Source: an uncultured Lachnospiraceae bacterium (GTDB lineage: Bacteria; Bacillota; Clostridia; Lachnospirales; Lachnospiraceae). Taken from it: a DNA stretch of 45,877 bases. Position numbers and translations under genes: made by a program. Numbering within the stretch: position 1 is the stretch's first letter; each line of letters starts with the position of its first letter. Below, in pieces: positions 1 through 12,300 of the stretch. The stretch is taken from contig CAJUMM010000014.1 in assembly GCA_910586955.1 (NCBI GenBank), positions 1 through 45,877 of the forward strand, in the 5' to 3' direction. The notes below the pieces were generated by a model, which was not told the origin of the DNA, made no database searches, and was given only the letters and a program-made list of their open reading frames with translations.

Positions 1-48
1 TTATATAGTTTTTGCTACACCCCATAAGTAAAAGAAATACCTTCTCCT

Positions 49-83
49 AAAAAAGGCAGCAGATCGAAATGGCTGCCTTTTTT
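49..83 (+). terminator. Rho-independent terminator of an upstream gene
   Basis: A six-base-pair GC-rich stem (GGCAGC/GCTGCC) with an 11-base loop is preceded by an A-run and followed by six T. The symmetric A/T tracts mean it could stop transcription from either side. The gene it serves lies before the window. Confidence 0.8.
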
Positions 84-120
84 ACTGCCCATTTTTAGGA
101 AGAAGAAGGGAAAATAAAGG

Positions 121-147
121 TTGTAATCTTTTTTTTGGTAGTATAAA
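121..147 (+). promoter_or_regulatory. Weak candidate promoter of the GH13 gene
   Basis: TTGTAA and TATAAA lie 15 bases apart, which is shorter than the usual 17, and about 45 bases before the GH13 ATG. The -10 box is good and the -35 box is doubtful. Confidence 0.3.
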
Positions 148-192
148 ATGGAAAGGAAACAGAAACAGACAACACGTTTCTAAGGAGAATCT

Positions 193-2325
193 ATGGACAA
201 ATTGAACACAAGGGCCTTATTTTCGGATGAGTCGGATCAGTACCGGATTCCTTTAGAGGTAAAGCCGGGAGATGTGACGGAGGTATTGTTTCGGACGGCA
301 AGAGATAATGCGGATGCCGTATTTTTAATCAGCGGTGGGATTCGTCTTCCCATGGAAAAATATAGAACCAATGAATTGTTTGATTATTACAAAGTAAAGC
401 TGCAGGTAGAGGAGAAAAAAATCCTGTACTATTTTGAGGTAAGATTGGGAGAGGAGCGGGTATTTTACAACAAACGCGGCGTTACCAATGATTTGCAGAG
501 CTGTTATTCCTTTGGAATTATTCCAGGTTTCTTTACACCGGACTGGGCCAAAGGCGCAGTCATGTATCAGATTTATGTAGATCGCTTCTGCAACGGAGAC
601 CCCTCTAACGATGTGCTGACGGGGGAATATAGCTATATTGGGGAACAGGTGGAGCGGGTAGAGGATTGGGATCGGTGTCCCAAACCTATGGATGTGCGCT
701 CCTTTTACGGCGGGGATCTTCAGGGGATTCTGGATAAGCTGGATTACCTGGAAGATTTGGGAATCGATGTGATTTACATGAATCCCATTTTTGTCTCTCC
801 CTCCAATCACAAATATGACTGCCAGGACTATGATTATATTGATCCGCATTTTACGGTGATCCGCAAGGACGGCGGTGAGATTCTGCCCGAAGGGGAGCAG
901 AATAACCAGAAAGCCAGCAAGTACATCCAGCGGGTGGTGCATAAGGAGAATCTGGAAGCCAGCAATGAATTTTTTGCCCATTTTGTGGAGGAAGTGCACA
1001 AGCGGGGCATCCGGGTGGTGCTGGACGGTGTGTTTAACCACTGCGGCTCTTTTAATAAATGGCTGGACCGGGAGCGTCTGTACGAGGGCGATTCGGATTA
1101 CGAGAAAGGGGCCTATGTTTCGGCAGAGAGTCCGTACCGGAGCTTTTTTAAATTCAACAATGAGCATGAGTGGCCCTACAATCCTTTTTATGACGGCTGG
1201 TGGGGACACGATACCCTGCCTAAGCTTTCCTATGAGACATCCCAGGAGCTTTACGACTACATTATGCGGATTGGAAGGAAGTGGGTTTCTCCTCCGTACA
1301 ATGTGGATGGATGGCGGCTGGATGTGGCGGCGGATCTTGGCCTTTCCTCGGAGTTTAACCATCGGTTCTGGAAAGATTTCCGGAGGAATGTAAAGGAGGC
1401 CAATCCGGAGGCGGTGATTTATGCGGAGCATTACGGGGATGCTTCCTCCTGGCTCCAAGGAGACCAGTGGGATTCTGTGATGAATTATGACGCTTTTATG
1501 GAACCTATGACCTGGTTCCTCACTGGCATGGAGAAACACAGCGAGGAGTATAAGGAAGAGCTTTTGAACAATGCCCAGGTTCTGACTAATACCTTGGGGC
1601 ATACCATACGGGCGTTTTTTGGGCCGTCCTTTTTGATTGCTATGAATCAGCTGTCCAATCATGATCACTCCCGTTTCCTGACCAGGACCAACCACAAGGT
1701 AGGCCGGATTGGCAGTCTGGGAAGTGCTGCTGCGGAGGAGGGAGTATCCAAGGCGGTGTTCCGGGAAGCGGTGGCCCTGCAGATGATCTGGCACGGTGCG
1801 CCTACGATCTACTATGGAGACGAGGCGGGGCTGTGCGGCTTTACGGACCCGGATAACCGCAGAACCTACCCCTGGGGTCACGAGGATCTGGATCTCATCC
1901 GTTACCATAAGGAACTGATCCGGATTCGGAAAGAACATCCTGTGAGCAGGAAGGGAAGCGGAACCCTCCTGCTGTTAGAGACGGGCATCTTAAGTTTTAT
2001 CCGGTTTGACGGAAAGGATCAGCTTCTCGTTGTAATCAATAACCTGGAAGAAGGAAAGAAACTGAAGCTTCCGGTCTGGCTGGGAGAGGTTCTGGACGGC
2101 GTCCTGATGGAGCGGCTGATGCTTTCCGTGGAGGATGGTTTTACCACGGAGTCTGCCTGTTATCTCACCTTAGGGGGCGAAATCGAGATCTTTATGCCGC
2201 CTTTTTCGGCAGCGGTCCTGGCACCTCGGCGGCAGGAGGAGCAGAAAGAGCAGGAGACAGGGAAAGAAGGCTTTTTCGCCTGCTTTTACAGGAATCTGAA
2301 GGAGAAATTCTGGGGCAGAAAATAG
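193..2325 (+). CDS. GH13 alpha-glycosidase (neopullulanase/cyclomaltodextrinase type)
   Basis: Predicted to hydrolyse alpha-1,4 (and possibly alpha-1,6) bonds in maltodextrins or pullulan-type glucans. The first ~110 residues resemble the CBM34-type N-terminal beta domain of maltogenic amylases. A (beta/alpha)8 GH13 core follows. All conserved regions are visible: DGVFNH (residues 278-283), GWRLD with the nucleophile Asp377, the acid/base Glu412 in IYAEHYGD, and the transition-state Asp491 in SNHD. A C-terminal beta domain precedes a basic amphipathic tail. There is no signal peptide, so the enzyme is probably cytoplasmic and acts on imported oligosaccharides. The ATG at 193 has AAGGAG seven bases upstream. 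The length (710 aa) is somewhat above the ~580-600 usual for this group because of insertions near residues 220-250 and the tail. Substrate preference cannot be set from sequence alone. It precedes the aldo/keto reductase by 29 bases, so co-transcription is likely. Confidence 0.9.
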   Translation: MDKLNTRALFSDESDQYRIPLEVKPGDVTEVLFRTARDNADAVFLISGGIRLPMEKYRTNELFDYYKVKLQVEEKKILYYFEVRLGEERVFYNKRGVTNDLQSCYSFGIIPGFFTPDWAKGAVMYQIYVDRFCNGDPSNDVLTGEYSYIGEQVERVEDWDRCPKPMDVRSFYGGDLQGILDKLDYLEDLGIDVIYMNPIFVSPSNHKYDCQDYDYIDPHFTVIRKDGGEILPEGEQNNQKASKYIQRVVHKENLEASNEFFAHFVEEVHKRGIRVVLDGVFNHCGSFNKWLDRERLYEGDSDYEKGAYVSAESPYRSFFKFNNEHEWPYNPFYDGWWGHDTLPKLSYETSQELYDYIMRIGRKWVSPPYNVDGWRLDVAADLGLSSEFNHRFWKDFRRNVKEANPEAVIYAEHYGDASSWLQGDQWDSVMNYDAFMEPMTWFLTGMEKHSEEYKEELLNNAQVLTNTLGHTIRAFFGPSFLIAMNQLSNHDHSRFLTRTNHKVGRIGSLGSAAAEEGVSKAVFREAVALQMIWHGAPTIYYGDEAGLCGFTDPDNRRTYPWGHEDLDLIRYHKELIRIRKEHPVSRKGSGTLLLLETGILSFIRFDGKDQLLVVINNLEEGKKLKLPVWLGEVLDGVLMERLMLSVEDGFTTESACYLTLGGEIEIFMPPFSAAVLAPRRQEEQKEQETGKEGFFACFYRNLKEKFWGRK

Positions 2326-2354
2326 ATGTAACGATATGGGAGGGGGAATAAGAT

Positions 2355-3380
2355 ATGGTAAAAGTAATGCTGGGAAGCACCGGTATCTGTGTCAATAAGA
2401 ACGGATTCGGTGCCCTTCCGATTCAAAGGATTTCCAAGGCTGCGGCGGTATCTTTGGTGCGCAGAGCCTATGAGGGTGGAATGGGTTTCTTTGATACGGC
2501 CCGGTTTTATACGGACAGTGAGGAAAAGCTGGGAGAAGCTTTTGAGGGAATGCGTGATCAGGTGTATCTGGCCACCAAGACCATGGCTCTTACGGCGGAT
2601 GAGTTTTGGAAGGACTTAGAGACTTCCCTTGAGAATCTGAAAACGGATTATGTGGATTTGTATCAGTTCCACAATCCGCCCTTCTGCCCGAAACCTGGGG
2701 ACTCAAGCGGCCTTTATGAGGCTATGCTGGAGGCGAAGGCCCAGGGAAAGGTCCGGCATATCGGCATTACAAACCATAGGCTTCAGGTGGCTCATGAAGC
2801 CATTGACAGCGGCCTTTATGAAACGCTGCAGTTCCCCTTCTGCTATCTTGCTACGGAGCGGGAGCTGGAACTGGTGGAGAAATGCCGGAAAGCCCATATG
2901 GGTTTCCTGGCCATGAAGGGATTGTCCGGAGGGCTTTTGACAAACTCCGGAGCGGCATATGCGTTCCTCTCCCAGTTTGAGGGTGTGCTTCCTATCTGGG
3001 GAATCCAGAGGGAGTGGGAGCTGGACGAATTTCTCTCCTACATAGACAATCCTCCAAAGATGACGGAGGAGATGAAAGCGGTAATTGAAAAGGATAAGGC
3101 GGAGCTGGGAGCCGATTTCTGCAGGGCCTGCGGTTACTGTATGCCCTGCCCTGCGGGCATCGAGATCAACACCTGCGCCCGCATGTCCCAGCTTATCCGG
3201 CGCTCTCCCTCCCACCTTCAGCTTACGCCGGAGGTGCAGGCGAAGATGAAAAAGATAGAGGAGTGTAAACATTGCGGCGCATGTAAAAAGAAGTGCCCCT
3301 TCGGGCTGGATACACCGGCGCTTTTGGAGAAGAACTATAAAGATTACCAGGAGATTCTGGCGGGGAAGGAGATTGGGTGA
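2355..3380 (+). CDS. Aldo/keto reductase with C-terminal 4Fe-4S ferredoxin domain
   Basis: Predicted oxidoreductase of the aldo/keto reductase superfamily, in the subgroup with a ferredoxin-like tail. The TIM-barrel catalytic tetrad is recognisable as Asp47, Tyr52, Lys75 (LATK) and His106 (YQFHNP). Two cysteine clusters near residues 255-275 (CxxCxxC plus further Cys) and around 305 (CxxCxxCxxxCP) should hold one or two 4Fe-4S centres. This architecture is common in Clostridia and suggests coupling of carbonyl reduction to ferredoxin-type electron flow. The substrate is unknown. AGGGGG lies upstream of the ATG. The stop codon lies one base before the ATG of the giant secreted protein, so the two are probably translated from one mRNA, although their functions have no obvious link. 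Confidence 0.88.
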   Translation: MVKVMLGSTGICVNKNGFGALPIQRISKAAAVSLVRRAYEGGMGFFDTARFYTDSEEKLGEAFEGMRDQVYLATKTMALTADEFWKDLETSLENLKTDYVDLYQFHNPPFCPKPGDSSGLYEAMLEAKAQGKVRHIGITNHRLQVAHEAIDSGLYETLQFPFCYLATERELELVEKCRKAHMGFLAMKGLSGGLLTNSGAAYAFLSQFEGVLPIWGIQREWELDEFLSYIDNPPKMTEEMKAVIEKDKAELGADFCRACGYCMPCPAGIEINTCARMSQLIRRSPSHLQLTPEVQAKMKKIEECKHCGACKKKCPFGLDTPALLEKNYKDYQEILAGKEIG

Positions 3381-3381
3381 T

Positions 3382-6300
3382 ATGAGGAAGCGGATTTTAG
3401 CATTTGTTCTTGCAGCGGCCATGGTCTTTGGAGACGCTATGCCCGCACTGGCGGCGGAGCTGCCGGAAGGGACGGGACAGGAAAATACGGCCTTGGATGA
3501 AAATTCCGGGGTAGGGGGGGTGGTTTCAGACACGGAGGAAGACGTGCAGGAGCCTTCCGGGGAGCAGGGGCCGGAATCTCCGACTAATACTCCGTCCGAG
3601 GATTCTGATACAGAAAATCCGGAAAAGCCGGATGTTTCCGGAGAAGTGGAGGACACAGAGGAGCCGGAGACTCCGGAGGATGCGGAGATACAGGGGGAGA
3701 TAGACCAGGTATCGGCCGAGCCTGCCGGGGCCGATAATCAGCAGCTGCAATCTGCGGAGGTGGATGCCAGCGAATATATTTTCCAGGCCGGGGGCAGCGG
3801 AATACTGCCGGAGTCGGAGGAGGTTGGAATTGCGCTGTTTTCTGCGGAGCGGGTGGAAGATGTTCTGCTGGATGGATTGAAAAGCCGACAGGAGAGTATT
3901 GATATCAGCAGTTTTGGCCTGACAGGAGATGCTCTGAAACCGGTTTACGTGAAAGTATTGAATGATAATCCGAAACTTTTCTACGTGGCTTCTCAGTGGA
4001 GAATATGGAAGGATCAGGAAGGGAATGTGGTGAAAGTAGATCCTGTTTATCTTTCCCAGTACGACGAAGCCTCTTCAGCCAGATATGAGGCGGCTGTAAA
4101 TGAAGCCTTGGAATCTATCAATGATCAGATGGGTACTGTGGAAAAGGCCCTTGCCCTCCATGATTATCTGGTGCTTTCCTGCGCCTATGAGAATGACGGC
4201 CAGGGCAATTACCAGAATTACAATGCCTATAATGCCCTGGTGGACGGGGAGGCTGTATGCCAGGGTTACACCCTGGCTTATACGGATCTTTTGCAGCGGG
4301 CAGGAATTTCCTGTTCCTATGCCACCAGTGATGGGCTGAATCATATCTGGAATCTGGTGGAACTGGGAAATAACTGGTATCACGTGGACAATACCTGGGA
4401 TGATCCCGTTCCGGATCTTACGGGGCGGGTGGGACATAGCAACTTTTTGCGCAGTGATGACGGCATCGCAGAAACCGGGCATGTCCTTGATGATGAGGCC
4501 AAGACCAGAGACTGGGTTACGGGAATCGAAGGGATTACCTGTACGGATGACAGCTATGCGTCGAATCAGTTCTGGAACGATCTTTCTACTGCGGTATTCT
4601 ATGAGGGAGATGTCTGCTATTATATGTCCGACACGGGGCAGATCCGGAAACGTTCCGGTGAAGGCAGTGAGGAGCGGGTATATGTATTAGAGGATGCTAA
4701 ATGGCCGGTCTGGGAAGGGGCAGGTTACTACAGAGGGATTTTCACGGGGCTCTCCCGCTCCGGTGATTATTTGTACTGCAATGACAAGGACTCTGTGTAC
4801 CGGATTTCCCTCTCCGATGGAAGGGGAGAGCTTATCTATGCCTATGAAGAGGGGGACGGTTATCTCTACGGCAGCTGTGTCCGGGGAAAAGAACTCCGGT
4901 TGGCCGTGACGCAGGATCCCAAAAATATTCCTGTAAGAAAGACGGTGGCTCTGCCGGAAGGCCCACTGGGGCCGGAGAACTTGACCCATACCTGGACTAC
5001 CCTGGATGGTGGTACGGCGGACAGCTCCGCCCCGGAGAGCGGCAGGCTAAAGCTGCTTGTCTTTGGGCCCCAGTGGGCTTATTCGTATTTGAGCAATTTT
5101 TATGTAAATCCGCTTTTTCAGGATAATAAGTACCTGGATGTGATCGTTCTGGATACCCAGGGGCAGGATCCGGAGGAGATCAATAAGAACCTGCCGAAAT
5201 ATTACATGGAAGAACATCCGGATGCACCTGTCACCTATTGCTATTATAAAGAGACAGGGATAAATGAGGAAGATTACCGCAAGGATGGGGTGATCGATTA
5301 TGATGCGTATTACAAGGCGCTGGAGGACAACAACCCTATTTTACAGTCATACAAAGAGTACCGTACTTTGGCCGGCATGGAGGAATATACGGCGGAGATT
5401 GGCCGGGAGTATATGTCTTGTTTCCTGATTAATTCCAGAAATAAGGTGGTTTATTCGGGTACCCAGGACTGCAGCGACACAGGTATGGGTGATCTGGTAA
5501 AGAATCTGGTAAATGGGATTAATGAGAAGCGGTATCTTCATCCTGAGGTTTCTGTGAATGTGACCTTCCGCAAAGATGAAGAGGGTCAGGCCAGATTTGA
5601 GTGGGAGAAGGGCTCCGGGGCGTCGGGATACACCATATATTACGATCCGGATGAAGAAAAAGTGCGGTCGGGAGACTGTGCACAATATACCACTTCTTTT
5701 GCCGATTCACTGGCTTCCGGCATGCCGGATGAAGGGTTTGCCAGATGGTCCATTACAGGGGACGGAGATGAGATCTGTTATTTTCGTTTTATCCTCAGGG
5801 ACAGTTATGGATTGCTTGTGGGTGACAGCGGGATTGTGAAGCCCCAGGGGAATACGGCGGCAAATCTAACTTATACCTGGAATACGGTTGACGGCGGGAC
5901 CATTGGCAGTGAAAATACCAGCAAAGATAAATTAAAGATCCTTGCCTTTGTTCCCATGAACACAAGCAACCAGGAAGCATTTTATCAGCAGCGTTTATTC
6001 CGGGGGAAGAAGTATGTGGAAACAATCATACTGGATACCTCCAAACAATCCCGATCTACGATTGTGAGCAAGCGGAATGCGGTGGAAAAAGATATCACTA
6101 CCGGAACCTCTGCTCTGACTTACTGCTATGATACCGGCGGAGAGAACGTGAAGAGTGCGTTTCTGTCTTACTGCGCCCAGGTAGGAGCAGAGATAGCGTA
6201 TAATCCGAAAAATGTGGCTTATTTTATGATTGATCAGAATAACCAAATTGTTGATTATTTTGTGATTACTCCGGAAATGGTTCCCCAGTATGCCACAAGT

Positions 6301-9300
6301 TCTCTTGTCCTATATTTGGTAGGTCAGATCCGTGAGCACGGATATCTGAGCTCTGATATTGCAGCACCGGATGTGCGGATTACGGAGCATAAAGAGAATA
6401 AGGTTGTCCTGGAGTGGGATAAGGTATCCGGAGCAGGCGGATATGTGGTCTATCGGGGGGATAGTCCGGAAGGGCCTTTTATGGAAATTGGGAGATGCAC
6501 GGTGGATTCCTCCCGCCATGAGACCCGGTATACGGATACAAACATATGGGGATGGGACGGAAAAAATCCGGATCTTTATTACAAGGTTGCAACGGAGGAC
6601 TCCTATTGGGTTATGGGACCTTGGAGCAAAGTAGTGACCAATAAAGGAATGCCCCAGGACGTTGATCCTATGCGCTTCAAAGAGCTGCACCTGGTAGATG
6701 AGGATGGGAACCGGGTGGAGTCCATTCATACGCATGTGGGAGAATTGAAAAAACTTTATCCCGAGTTGGAGCGCTATAACGGCCAAACAGTGTCTATTGA
6801 TTCCGTTTCACAGGAGAGCGGGGTACAATGGGAGATTGTGTATGCCGAGGAAAATCCGGGGGAAGACGGAACCGTGTACTATGTACCGGATGAGGAGGAA
6901 ACCTATGCCACCTGGTGGTATGAGGATCTGGCCAATCCCATTAAAGGCGGAGTAGTGGGGCTTATGCCTACCGATTCCGAAGGGATGAAAGAGCGGTATC
7001 TGCGCTGCAATCTCAGCGGGAAAATAGGGGATGATCCTTACAGCTTTATGATTTGTGTTCCTATTTCTGTGGAAGCAGCCGAAGAGGGAGTTACCTATCC
7101 GCCCATCAAGTCTCCGGTGGAGGATGCCTTTACGGATCGGGAGGAATTGAATCAGTATATCCGCGATGCCATGGTGAACCGCACAAAGAAGATTACCTTT
7201 TGCGTTCCCATGGAAACTTGGGATGCCTGGAATGCAGAAAAGGTCTGGAATGTGAACGTCGACGTGCTGGATTTCCATAAAGACCGGGAAGGCATGAAGT
7301 CCTGGGAGGGGGATTATCTGTTCCACGCCATTTCGTGGAGGGAAGATGGACCGTTGAATCCCATGACTTATCAGGGAACTACTTATTGTGTTTATGCGGT
7401 CAATCTAACCTACTGGGATAATGACAATCAGGATCAGAAGGTAGGAGAAAGGCTGGAGGAACTGATCTGGAAACCCACAGGCGCATTGTATCCCTATCAT
7501 GATGCCACGGAGTACGATATTGTGAAAGCCTGCATGGACTGGATACGGAAAAATGTATCCTATATCGGAACGCCGGATGCCAGGTACCACTCTGCCTACA
7601 GCGCTCTTTTCAATAAGAAGGCTACCTGTGAGGGTTATTCTCTTCTGCTCTACCGGATGCTGCGGGAATTTGGGATTTCCAATCGGATTCTAATGGGGAT
7701 TGATAAGAATGCCCATACCTATAATATTGTGGAGCTTGACGGAAAGTATTATTATACGGATCCAACCTCCGGGGCTATGTTGAAAGGTTCCAAGAATTTT
7801 AGTCACGCCACCTGGCAGGAAATGTATCTGGACGAGGAATATACGCAGAATGTGACCAGCCGTATCTCGGAGACGGACTTTGATCCGGCGGATTCCAAGG
7901 TGGTGCGGCTCATGCGGATTACGGATCCAGCAGAGCAGGGAGAACGGATCGGTTCCTACAAGACCCTGGCGGAGGCCAAGGCGGCCATGGAACCGGGGGG
8001 AACCTACCGGATTGATTTCCTGGGCGGTGTTACCCTGAAAGCGGCTGACGAACTGGATTTTCCGGAAAATATTGACTGTACCTTGAACTTAAACGGCCGG
8101 ACTTTGACGGTACCTGCGTTCACAGGAAATCCGAAAGTTCGGATCTGCGCAGATCTCTACGGCGGCAGCAACGGGAAAGGCAGCATAAAAGCCGCCAAAG
8201 GACAGTCTCTGTATCTGGGAGATGACTCCCGGAGCGAGTCCATGACGCTGACGGGAGTGGCAGTTGCCGGGAAGCCCGATATTACAATCGGCAGGAATGT
8301 GACTTTGGACGCAGCTTCCAGTCTGGAGGCAGGCGCCTTAACCGTGCCGGAAGCTTCCGCCAATGTAGTGCTGGAGGGCAAAATTACGGCGGAAACGCTC
8401 AAGTACCAAGGGACGGATATGGTTGCAGGCAACCTTACCGTAAGCGGACAGACCACAGTGAAGGGCGGAAATACCCTGCATATAAAGGGCAGTGTCACCT
8501 TTAACGGCGTAAAGGTGGAACATGGGATTTTCTATCTAAACCTCATAAAAGTGCTGAGTGCAGAGGGGGAAACAGCAAGCACGGGCACGGCGAGTTTCAA
8601 GGGAACGCTGGAAAAGGCGGAGAATGCAGACTATGCAGTTGAAATTACAAGAACAAAGATGACAGAAGGCTCCTCCGGCTGGGGGGAATCGGATGCCTTT
8701 ATGCCGGAAGACAGTCTGGTGACCATAACCGCAAGAGAAAATGTAGTTCCCACGGGATATTTCCGGATTCCCAAAGATCCCTACGGCCGGGAGTTAAGCC
8801 CCGTGCGGGAGGGGAATGTGCTGAAGGTCAAGGGCGTTGTGGTAGAGGTGAGCCTGAAAGACCAGACAGGGATCGTGAAATCACAGAAATATATTTCCGT
8901 AGATGCGGCTGTGGAGGGGATTGCAAAAGACTTTGGGAGTCAGAAAGGCGAATACGCGTTTGTCTTCCTGGGCGATGCAGTTTTGACAAAGAATCTGACC
9001 CTTCCGGTATGTGTGGAGAAACTGGACCTGGAATCGGATGTGAAGAAGATCCGTTCCGAGGATGGAACCGTCCTGGAGACCGAGGAAGGGACCAAGGAAG
9101 GGCAGCTTCTGGCAGCTCTGGATTTCAGAGGGTTTACGCTGAGTACGGCTGCCCGAGTGACACTGCAGGAAGGACTGCTGCTTGATAACTCTGTAGCGGC
9201 AAAGGTATCAAAACTGAACCTGACGGGGACTTATGGAGAGGAAGCGGCTTTCCGGGTGGAGGCTTTGTCCGGAGACGTAATCTGGGTAAATGCCCTGGGA

Positions 9301-12300
9301 GAACCGGTGGAACCTGATGAAGACGGCCTCCGGCCTAGGCTCATAAGCGGCGGAGTTGAGATTGTGGTTCCTAAGGGCTTGGTGGTTCTGGAAACAGGAG
9401 AACCTGCCGGGGAAGATTATGGAAAAACGCTCCGTATGGGAAATGTATCGGCCAAAGGACTTTGTGTAGAAGACGGCCAGTGGTCGCTGCACAAGGTAAC
9501 ACTGACTGAAAGATATCAAGTGAGCCAGGGAGCTGCGGTTATGCAGACAGATGCAAACCTGACTGGAGTTACTGCGGTGATTGACGGCAGATGCGAGGCG
9601 GACGGTATGTTCACCATGTCTAACACCAAACTGCGGATTGGCGAGACGGGCAGCCTGGGGGCTATGGTGACGGTAAAGAAGGCTTACGCCAATGAAGCCA
9701 AAGAAAAATGCTATACCATTGAAAACCATGGAGTGCTGTCCGGATATACCATGCAGATGCCGGAGGGAACCCTTTACAATGAGGGGCTGGTGAAATTCCA
9801 TACTATCAGCAGTGTGAAAGATTTTGTGAATGCCGGAGAGAATGCGCTGCTTATCTGCAATAACTTCAATCAGGCCAGCAAGGGAAAGAGCCGCTTGGAA
9901 GAAGACTCTGTAATGATAGTAAGAAATCAGGCGGTTCTGTACAATGGGGAACTTGCCGGAGGGTACTTCTATCAGAATGAGGGATGCAGCACAGCCCTGG
10001 AAGGAAAGGTAACCCAGGGGTCCGATCTGCCTGAGGGACGCGCCGGGCTGGAATTTGTGCAGATTTCGGTTGCGGAACAAGAGTTTAATAAATGGAGAGC
10101 GGAACTGACAGCTTATGATACAACAGCTAAAGAACTGGCAGAAGAGAGGTTTTCCGCCCAGGAGATAGCGCCTCAGACCTGCCTCTTTACCACGAAGAAT
10201 TCTGCCTTCCCTACCCAGTATGTGAGTGTGCGGCAGAGCGACCCGGCGTCACCTTATACAAAAGTTTATCAGATAGGCTCCAATGTCCGGGTTGGAAAAG
10301 AGTGGATTGTGATTTCTGCCCGGAAGATGGATGGAAATGAGGAGAGGCTGGCGGCGTTTATCCGCTGGCAGGATGCCATGTCCTATCTATCGAACCTCTC
10401 CAATCCCAATATGACGTATATTGTGGATATTCTGGATGATGTGGACATTGAACAGGGCTTGACTATGCCGGGGAAATCCGCCGGGCTGGTAATCCGGGGA
10501 ACGAAAATAGAAGACGGAACTGCAGAAGGGCGGAAGAATGTCCTCACCTATACAGGGGATTTGAATCTGACGACGCCTCTGGAGTTTTCCGGTATTGAGC
10601 TGAAAGCGAAGAAGAACGGGGCTGATTATGAGAGCATCGTCAAGGCGAACGGAATGGGGCTTACATTTTCCGACGGTGCCTGCGCCGTGTTCTCCTCTGT
10701 CAAGGGAAATAACGCCTCTGTTCTGAATTTGAGCGGTGACTCCCAGATAGAGGTTCACGGAGATGTGACGGTGGGAGAGCTTCGTTCCGACGGAGACGGC
10801 ACCCTGATTGGCCTTGCAGGGGTAAAACGGGATAAGGTTGGAAACATCACGGCTGTGACGCCTCAGATTACTGTTAACGGACAGACGGATATCAAAAACG
10901 GAAAAATTTTTATAATTCTGAAAGAAAAAGTTACAGAAAATAAAACGGTTTCTTATAAGAATATTGACTTCTTTGCGGATACGGCGGCACAGATTCGCAG
11001 GACCGGGGTACGTCTGGGCAAAGCGCCTTATGCTAAACCGGGGGATTTCTCATTTTTCCTGGCGAAGGAAACAACAACGATTCCCGGAAGTGACCTTAGT
11101 ATGACCCGGTATTATGGGATTATGAGCAAAAAAGACGGATATCTCGTTTGCTTTGACAGTCTGGAGACCGGAGTAAAGCTGATCTATGGGGAGGATGAAG
11201 AGGCGGCAGAAATTCCCTTCAGGACTTTCGGAGAGGCTGTGGCAGAGATCAACAGCCTGAAGACGAAACAGGCATATACGATTCAGATATTGGATTCTGC
11301 AGCAGGGATTTCCAAGGATGCGCCGGCAGCTTTGTCTATGCCGGATAAGCGGTATGTGTCTTCCCTTTGTGTGGAAGGGACAGGGAATGGGATGACAGAA
11401 CTCTATTACCTGAACGGCTTGTCCCTCACCAGTGATACGGTGCTGAAAAACATTGCCTTTAAGCAGATGGTGAAGTCCGGAAAGAGCTATATTCCGGCAG
11501 ATGAGGCGAAAGAGGATTATCCGTCCCCGGTGAGCCTTTCTACCGGAGGATTTGCACTGACTGTCTCCGGAGACGTAACCTTTAATACGCCGTTGAATTT
11601 AAACGGGGGAAAGAACGGAACCTTTATGATTGAACCGGGAGCCTCTTTCGTGACGGTAACAAATGGGATTCCGGAAGAAAATGAGCCGGTAAATGAACTG
11701 ATCGGGTCGAAAGCCAGTGTTATTGCAGGATCCGTGAAGCAGTTTAAGGCTTTTGATGTTCCGGGAGGCCAGGAAATCCATATTTCCCAGTATGGAACAG
11801 CGGATAAGAAGGGAATAAAATACACGGCAGCAGAGCTGAATGTGACCGGAATGACCGTCCGGGGAAGTGTTTGCGTGGAGGGCGGCAATGCGGTGATCCG
11901 TGATCTGGTTCTGGATGACGGCGGGCTGTACGTAATGGGTGCAAATGCCGGAAAGGCGACACTTACCAACGTCACGCTGAAAGGCAGAGAGTTGTCCGAA
12001 ATTTATGCGGATCGTGACTTTGTCGTCAGTGGAACACTGGACAATCAAATGGAAAATGCGGAATTTATTACCCGTCAAAAGCCTTTGAAGAAGAATGAGG
12101 TACAGATGCCCTACCTGAACATTTCAGGAAAGGTAACCTCGGAGGAGGGAAAAAGGATTCAGATCTGTGTGCTTCCCAATGACTGCGAGGAGGATACTCC
12201 GGTTCTTCTGTCCGGTTCGCCCAAGGCCTCCGGCCAGCTTCTGACGGCTAAGACGGCGGGAGCAGAGTATTTTATCGCAAATCCGACAAATATAGATCCG

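Noticed and set aside
325..1938. Long open frame (537 codons) on the minus strand opposite the GH13 gene
   Set aside because: It lies wholly antisense to a gene with all catalytic motifs, has no family features and no ribosome site; it is a codon-bias shadow. The same holds for the long minus-strand frames at 2703-3656 and under the giant gene.
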